From positions 33,179,716 through 33,204,715 of the forward strand of contig CM022672.1 in assembly GCA_012295275.1 (NCBI GenBank): a stretch of 25,000 bases of DNA. The letters are read 5' to 3'. Below, piece by piece: positions 20,674 through 25,000 of this stretch. This DNA is from Chrysomallon squamiferum. Taxonomy: Eukaryota; Mollusca; Gastropoda; Neomphalida; Peltospiridae. Made by a program: the position numbers and the translations under genes. Every line of letters begins with the position of its first letter. The first letter of the stretch is position 1. The notes beneath the pieces are model-generated. The model was not told the DNA's origin. It did not search any database and saw only the letters and a list, made by a program, of their open reading frames with translations.

Positions 20674-21673
20674 ATTAAAATACTGTTATATTTAAAAACA
20701 AAACAAAATTAAAAAGATATAATATTAAATTGTTTATTGTAAAACATATATTTGTTTGCAGAATTGCCTGAAGAGGCCTCTTAAAGTTCAAAATTTTTAT
20801 AGGCCTCTACATCAAAATACATTGTATGCCTATGATATGATGAGACACACCTAGAAATATCATCCCTCTGTCTTATGCTCATTTTCCAACTATCTGCTGG
20901 TTATTAAGACATAAAAATAAATATGTTGGTAATTGTAACAGTGAATCTGTTTATAATAATGTACCTTCAAAATATTACCTTCAAAATGGAATAAAATAAA
21001 ATAAAAATATGAATGACTATGTAACATATTCGTGACAGTTAATTTTATATTTCAGATAAATCTGTTAATTAATATGACTTTTCATCTATCTGAATGTATT
21101 TTAGCAATTTTTAAAATTCATTGATTATCTATGTTAATCTGTGTTTGCTAAGATGTTGAAAAATATTCTTTATTATTGTTATTATCATTATTCTTTTTTA
21201 TTAATTTAAAAAAAAAAATTAATTTAACTTTTTATTCATTTATATTTTATGTTGCCTGAGCTTGGTTGCACAGTTATCAGTATCACATTTTAAATTTCAA
21301 GCACAGAAAAAAAAAAAAAAAAAAAAAAATAAATAAATAAAAAAAAGGAAAACAATTTTTCAAATTCAGATGAATCAATTTTATATATGCTGATATTAAA
21401 AAAAAAAAAAAAAAAATTATTTACTCACTGCAGTTAAAACAAAAACCATCATCTTACTAAACTAATAATTAAAAAAAAAAAAAACAACAACAACTAAAAT
21501 AAATAAATAAATAAATAAATAAATAAAGTGTCCAAATAGCTGAAACAAGTGCTAAGAGCTGAGAGCGTGTTTGAATTATGACTGTTCGTGAAACTGAGAC
21601 AGCATTCAAGATGGACGACAACTGATGTAGTGGTGTTTACACCGAGAAAAAGAAAAATGCTTGAGTGTTTTTT

Positions 21674-21938
21674 TCAGAAAACTTTACTGGCTAATGTCTT
21701 CTGGGTGACCAGTGGGTTCAGGGGGGTCTGTATTCTCGCTTTGATTGTTGGGCTGATTTCCTGAACTGTTACAGTCTTCCCCGTGGAGTTGGGTAGGTTA
21801 CTCAGCAGCTGGTCTGCATAAAACATTGCCTGGATGATGAGAAAAATAATAGTAATAATGATAATAGTAATAGTAGTAATAATAATAGTAATAATAGTAA
21901 TAATAATAATAATAATAGTAATAATAATAATAATAATA

Positions 21939-22034
<96 letters not shown>

Positions 22035-22091
22035 TAATAATAATAATAATAATATGTGTAATAATAATAATAATGATAATAGTAATAATAA

Positions 22092-22131
<40 letters not shown>

Positions 22132-22323
22132 GTAAGAGTAATAATAATAGTAGTAGTAATAATAATAATAGTAATAGTAAATAATAATACTAATACTGAT
22201 AATAATAATAATAATAGTATTAATGATAATAGTAATAGTAAGAGTAATAATAATAATAGCAGTAGTAGTAATAATAATAATAATAATAATAGTGCTGATA
22301 ATGATACTGATAATAATAATAAC

Positions 22324-22355
<32 letters not shown>

Positions 22356-23532
22356 TAATAAAGAGTAATAAAAATAATTATAATAAATAATAATAATAAA
22401 TAACATGTAAACATAGGCAGATATATACACTATATGATACACAGAAAAGATGCACACACACATATACACACTAATACACACACACATATACACACTAATA
22501 CACATACACATATACACATATACACTAATACACATTATAATACACATTAATATATTAAACATACACAAACAAGCAGTCATACACACACATACACTATGAT
22601 ATAAAACATACAAACCTATATATATAGTCACACACACACACATCTCATCAAACACCCCTACAAACACACACAAGCAGTCATACACACATACACTGAATAT
22701 GATAAAAAACATACATACCCCTACATATACACAGACAAACACACACTATTCACACAAACACCTCTACATACACATGACACACAAACACCCATACCCTACA
22801 GACACACACACACACACACACAGAGACACACACACACACAGACAGACAGACAGACACACACACACACACACAGAGTACACACTACTCATCACATACCTTT
22901 GGAGCACTGAGGGTCTGAATGCCGACAGATCTCGTGAGAACTTTGCGAAGAGTTCCGAGACGTGTTGTGGCTGAAAGCGCGTTTGTCTTGTCGATGTTGG
23001 TGGGGATGTGATGGCGTGGCCGAGGGATGAGGCCCAGGTCACCCATCGTGTAGTGGGGCAGAGTCCCACCCGTCCGAGCTATCGGTGACAGAGGCATTTG
23101 TCTAGAAAAACAAATACAGCAACAGTAATTTTAGAATTCACATTTTAATAGTAGTAATTGTCATTTTGAGTAACTGATGTTAAATACAAAAACATCTAAA
23201 ATGTAGTTTTATATCAATCAATAATAATGCAGTTACAACAGAAATGTATGAGTGTGTTTGTCTGTCTGTGTGTATGTGTTTTTGAGATGAGTGTATGTAT
23301 GTGTTTATTTCAGATCAGATGTATGTACATTTGTGTGTTAAAGGGGTATCTATATATTTATATATGTGTATCTGTTTCAGATGAATGTACATATGAATGT
23401 ATGTTTGTATGTATAATTGTATGTATGTATGTATGTTTGCCTTTGTATGTATGAGATATATATCTGTATGTATGCATATGCATGTGTATGTGTAAGTAAA
23501 ATTCTAAAAACAAACCTTTTTATCCCTAATGT

Positions 23533-23610
<78 letters not shown>

Positions 23611-25000
23611 TGTTAAAGAGACAAATCAGGGTTTGCCTGACACGCCCACTCACCCTCGCTGAATTCCCTTCCCACTGCCCGGAATCTTGCTAGGGCTGCG
23701 GATGCTTCGTTCCTCAAACTGCTTGCCCAGCTCTGCGGGGCAGGGACCAACGCCAACCGCAGCGGCGCTGTTGAGCAGAACCAGTAAATACTCCAACATC
23801 TGATCATGTCGCTCAATATCATTCATCTGTTCTTCATCATCATCTGATTCAGTTTTCTGATTTTATAATAATAATAATAATAATAAAAATAATAGTAATA
23901 GTAATAGTAATAGTAATAATAATAATAATAATGATTGGTCGAAATAATAGTAATAGTAATAATAATAATAATAGTAATAATAATAATAATAATAGTAATA
24001 ATACTAGTAATAATAATAGTAATAACAGTAACACCACTGATAATAATGATAATAATAATAACAATAATAATAATAATAATAATAAAATAAATAATAGTAA
24101 TAATAACAACAAAACAACAATAATAATAATAATAATAATAAATAATAATAGTAGTAGTAATAATAATAATATTAATAATATAATAGTAGTAATAAAAATA
24201 ATAATATTGATATAATAATAATAATAGAAATAGTAGTAATAAAAAATAACAACAACAACAACAACAATAATAATAATAATAATAACAATAACAGTAACAG
24301 TAGTAGTAGTAGTAGTAACAGTAATAATAATAGTAGTAATAATAATAATACAAAAAGAGTAGCAACATTGGTAGTAGTGGTAGTAGTATTATAAAATAAT
24401 AATAATAATAATAACAGTTAATAATATTAATTGCAACAATGTCAATAACAATAACAATAATAGCAATCATATCAGTGAAAACAACAATAGCAAACAGTGA
24501 TAATAATAAAACAACAATAATAAAAATTAATAATGAAAATGAGGAGATTAACCAACATCAACAAGAAAAGCAAAAACCGACAACAAAACAGAATAATAAT
24601 CGCAATATCGCAGAAACATATTTGAAGATAGTTATAGCAGTATCAGTAGCAGTGACAGAAATATTACTGGAACTAATGCTACTAGTGCTGTAGTACTAAT
24701 GATAAACATAATAATATCAGAATTTTTAAACATCATACTCTCATTTAACCATATTTGATGAAATTTAAGAGATATTAAGGAATCCAGGTTTGATGAGATT
24801 CAAATCTCGTGTGAAAATAAACTGAGATTTTTATTTTTATTAAATTTCGTCTTCTTACCCTCAGTGCTTGTTTGATGGCGTTTGAGGCATCAGCCAGGAC
24901 TTGTTCTATTTTTGTTTTTTCATTCCTGGCTTCCTGCAGCTTCTGAGAGATCTGTAGAAGTTTCTCCTCCAGACTGTCTCTCAGTTCTGTTAGGTGCTGG
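21674..25000 (-). CDS. CFAP157: Cilia- and flagella-associated protein 157-like, last four exons (5' part beyond right edge)
   Basis: Minus-strand exons are 25000-24859 (partial), 23856-23654, 23101-22897 and 21808-21674, about 227 residues. Phases agree at each joint. The first is a coiled coil (LTELRDSLEEKLLQISQKLQ, ending DASNAIKQALR). The second is acidic, then MLEYLLVLLNSAAAV. The third carries RTGGTLPHYTMGDLGLIPRP and TTRLGTLRKV. The fourth ends QKTLASKVF. The order of coiled coil, acidic linker, ML..LLV.L, RTG..LP, GDLGL(V/I)PR and T.R.GT matches my memory of mammalian CFAP157, a basal-body/axoneme protein needed for sperm flagella in mouse. It converges on PTRH1, also as I recall in mammals. 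The last exon's acceptor is GCAGACCAG; only the second AG keeps the frame. Introns are dense in microsatellites. Identification rests on remembered motifs, not on a search. Confidence 0.78.
21838..22402. repeat. Long imperfect (AAT)n array in the last CFAP157 intron
   Basis: About 565 bases of AAT repeats with AGT, GAT and AAC interruptions. It begins about 30 bases upstream, on the gene's strand, of the last exon's acceptor, so the pre-mRNA carries a long (AUU)n tract where a branch point and pyrimidine tract are expected. Long poly-Leu, Ile, Asn or Tyr reading frames here are products of the repeat, not genes. Confidence 0.95.
22453..22875. repeat. (CA)n-rich array in the last CFAP157 intron
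   Basis: A mosaic of CA, ACAT and TACACACAT repeats, densest at 22801-22873 where (CA)n, (CAGA)n and (CA)n follow one another. It ends about 20 bases from the donor of the exon at 23101-22897, so on the transcript a (UG)n tract follows that donor closely. Confidence 0.93.
23258..23608. repeat. (TG)n/(TGTA)n and (CA)n arrays in a CFAP157 intron
   Basis: TG- and TGTA-type repeats occupy about 23258-23490, and (CA)n with one TATA break runs from about 23532 to 23608. The two have opposite strand sense, so the transcript could fold GU/CA repeats back on each other across this intron of about 550 bases. Confidence 0.9.
23866..24530. repeat. Second long imperfect (AAT)n array in CFAP157
   Basis: About 660 bases of AAT repeats with AGT, AAC and GAT variants, denser in the first half and fading after about 24440. 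It ends about 10 bases from the acceptor (AAAATCAG) of the exon at 23856-23654, so again the repeat occupies the pyrimidine-tract position. It has the same strand sense as the array at 21838-22402. Confidence 0.93.
24531..24858. other. CFAP157 intron, repeat-poor part
   Basis: Remaining intron sequence between the AAT array and the exon at the right edge. A short TGATGAGATTCAAATCTCGT segment near 24793 can form a small stem-loop. No exon is seen. Confidence 0.45.

Larger units (their letters stand above)
15947..21673. other. Long AT-rich spacer between the convergent PTRH1 and CFAP157 ends
   Basis: About 5.7 kb with no convincing exon on either strand. It holds a two-copy repeat at about 16388-16498 (sharing AGAAGTAAAATATTATATAA-like and TTTATCCTGT blocks), (AAT)n at about 16854-16875, (CA)n/(TA)n/(GT)n at 17868-17942, (TA)n at 18068-18093, (AAT)n near 18607 and 18666, several poly(A) runs (18930-18953, 21308-21329), and (AAAT)n at about 21496-21526. 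A possible SINE and a minisatellite are listed separately. Its right end includes the CFAP157 3' UTR. Confidence 0.6.

Noticed and set aside
20765-20860. Hammerhead-ribozyme-like strings (CTGAAGA near 20769; TGATGAG and GAAA near 20835-20855)
   Set aside because: The required stem II and the flanking helices cannot be formed, and the core bases are incomplete.
21798-22742. Long minus-strand ORF with poly-Leu and poly-Tyr runs
   Set aside because: It is a by-product of the (AAT)n and (CA)n arrays; composition follows the repeat and it crosses the last CFAP157 intron.
22453-23608. CRISPR-like regular repeats
   Set aside because: These are dinucleotide and tetranucleotide microsatellites in a eukaryotic intron, with no unique spacers of constant length.
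23823-24470. Minus-strand ORF rich in Tyr, Ile and Leu
   Set aside because: This is translation of the second (AAT)n array; only its edge touches a real exon, in another frame.
24793-24815. tRNA T-arm or box-B-like GATTCAAATCTCG
   Set aside because: No box A, anticodon arm or acceptor stem at the proper distances.

Overview
This is an AT-rich eukaryotic nuclear window. It has multi-exon genes with GT-AG introns, long simple-sequence arrays, and no operons or Shine-Dalgarno sites. Exons are clearly richer in GC than the introns and spacers around them. The gene content (a proteasome base chaperone, an organellar-type peptidyl-tRNA hydrolase, a cilium/flagellum coiled-coil protein) points to a ciliated animal. 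Compact introns of a few hundred bases and abundant (AAT)n, (CA)n and (TTTA)n suggest an invertebrate, possibly a mollusc or other lophotrochozoan. That placement is inference.

Layout from left to right. (1) A minus-strand gene I cannot name starts at an ATG at 2614, below a promoter-like cluster (a YY1-type element and a 16-bp palindrome centred on TCTCGCGAGA). Three exons are visible, at 2614-2528, 1188-1015 and 419-331, and it runs off the left edge. The first and second do not join in phase, so at least one exon is missing from my model. (2) PSMD5, plus strand, eight exons from 3855 to 9948, complete, 502 codons. (3) A 2-kb AT-rich spacer. (4) PTRH1, plus strand, five exons from 12020 to 15248, with all the expected catalytic residues. 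Its last exon overlaps, in another frame, a long ORF (15191-15940) made of about ten 15-residue Asp/Arg-rich repeats that looks like the natural continuation of the protein. (5) A 5.7-kb gene-poor spacer with a diverged minisatellite and a possible SINE remnant. (6) The last four exons of a CFAP157-like gene, minus strand, 25000 to 21674, open at the right edge. Its introns are packed with (AAT)n and (CA)n arrays.

PSMD5 helps assemble the 19S base of the proteasome, PTRH1 recycles peptidyl-tRNA, and CFAP157 acts at cilia or flagella. They share no pathway; the window is of interest for linkage and gene structure. PTRH1 and CFAP157 converge tail to tail, as I recall them doing in mammals (human 9q34), and human PSMD5 also lies on 9q. 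The most unusual signals are the frame break at the end of PTRH1, two decayed copies of PSMD5 exon pieces (one inside a PTRH1 intron), and three independent intronic tandem arrays whose units copy a splice-site border.
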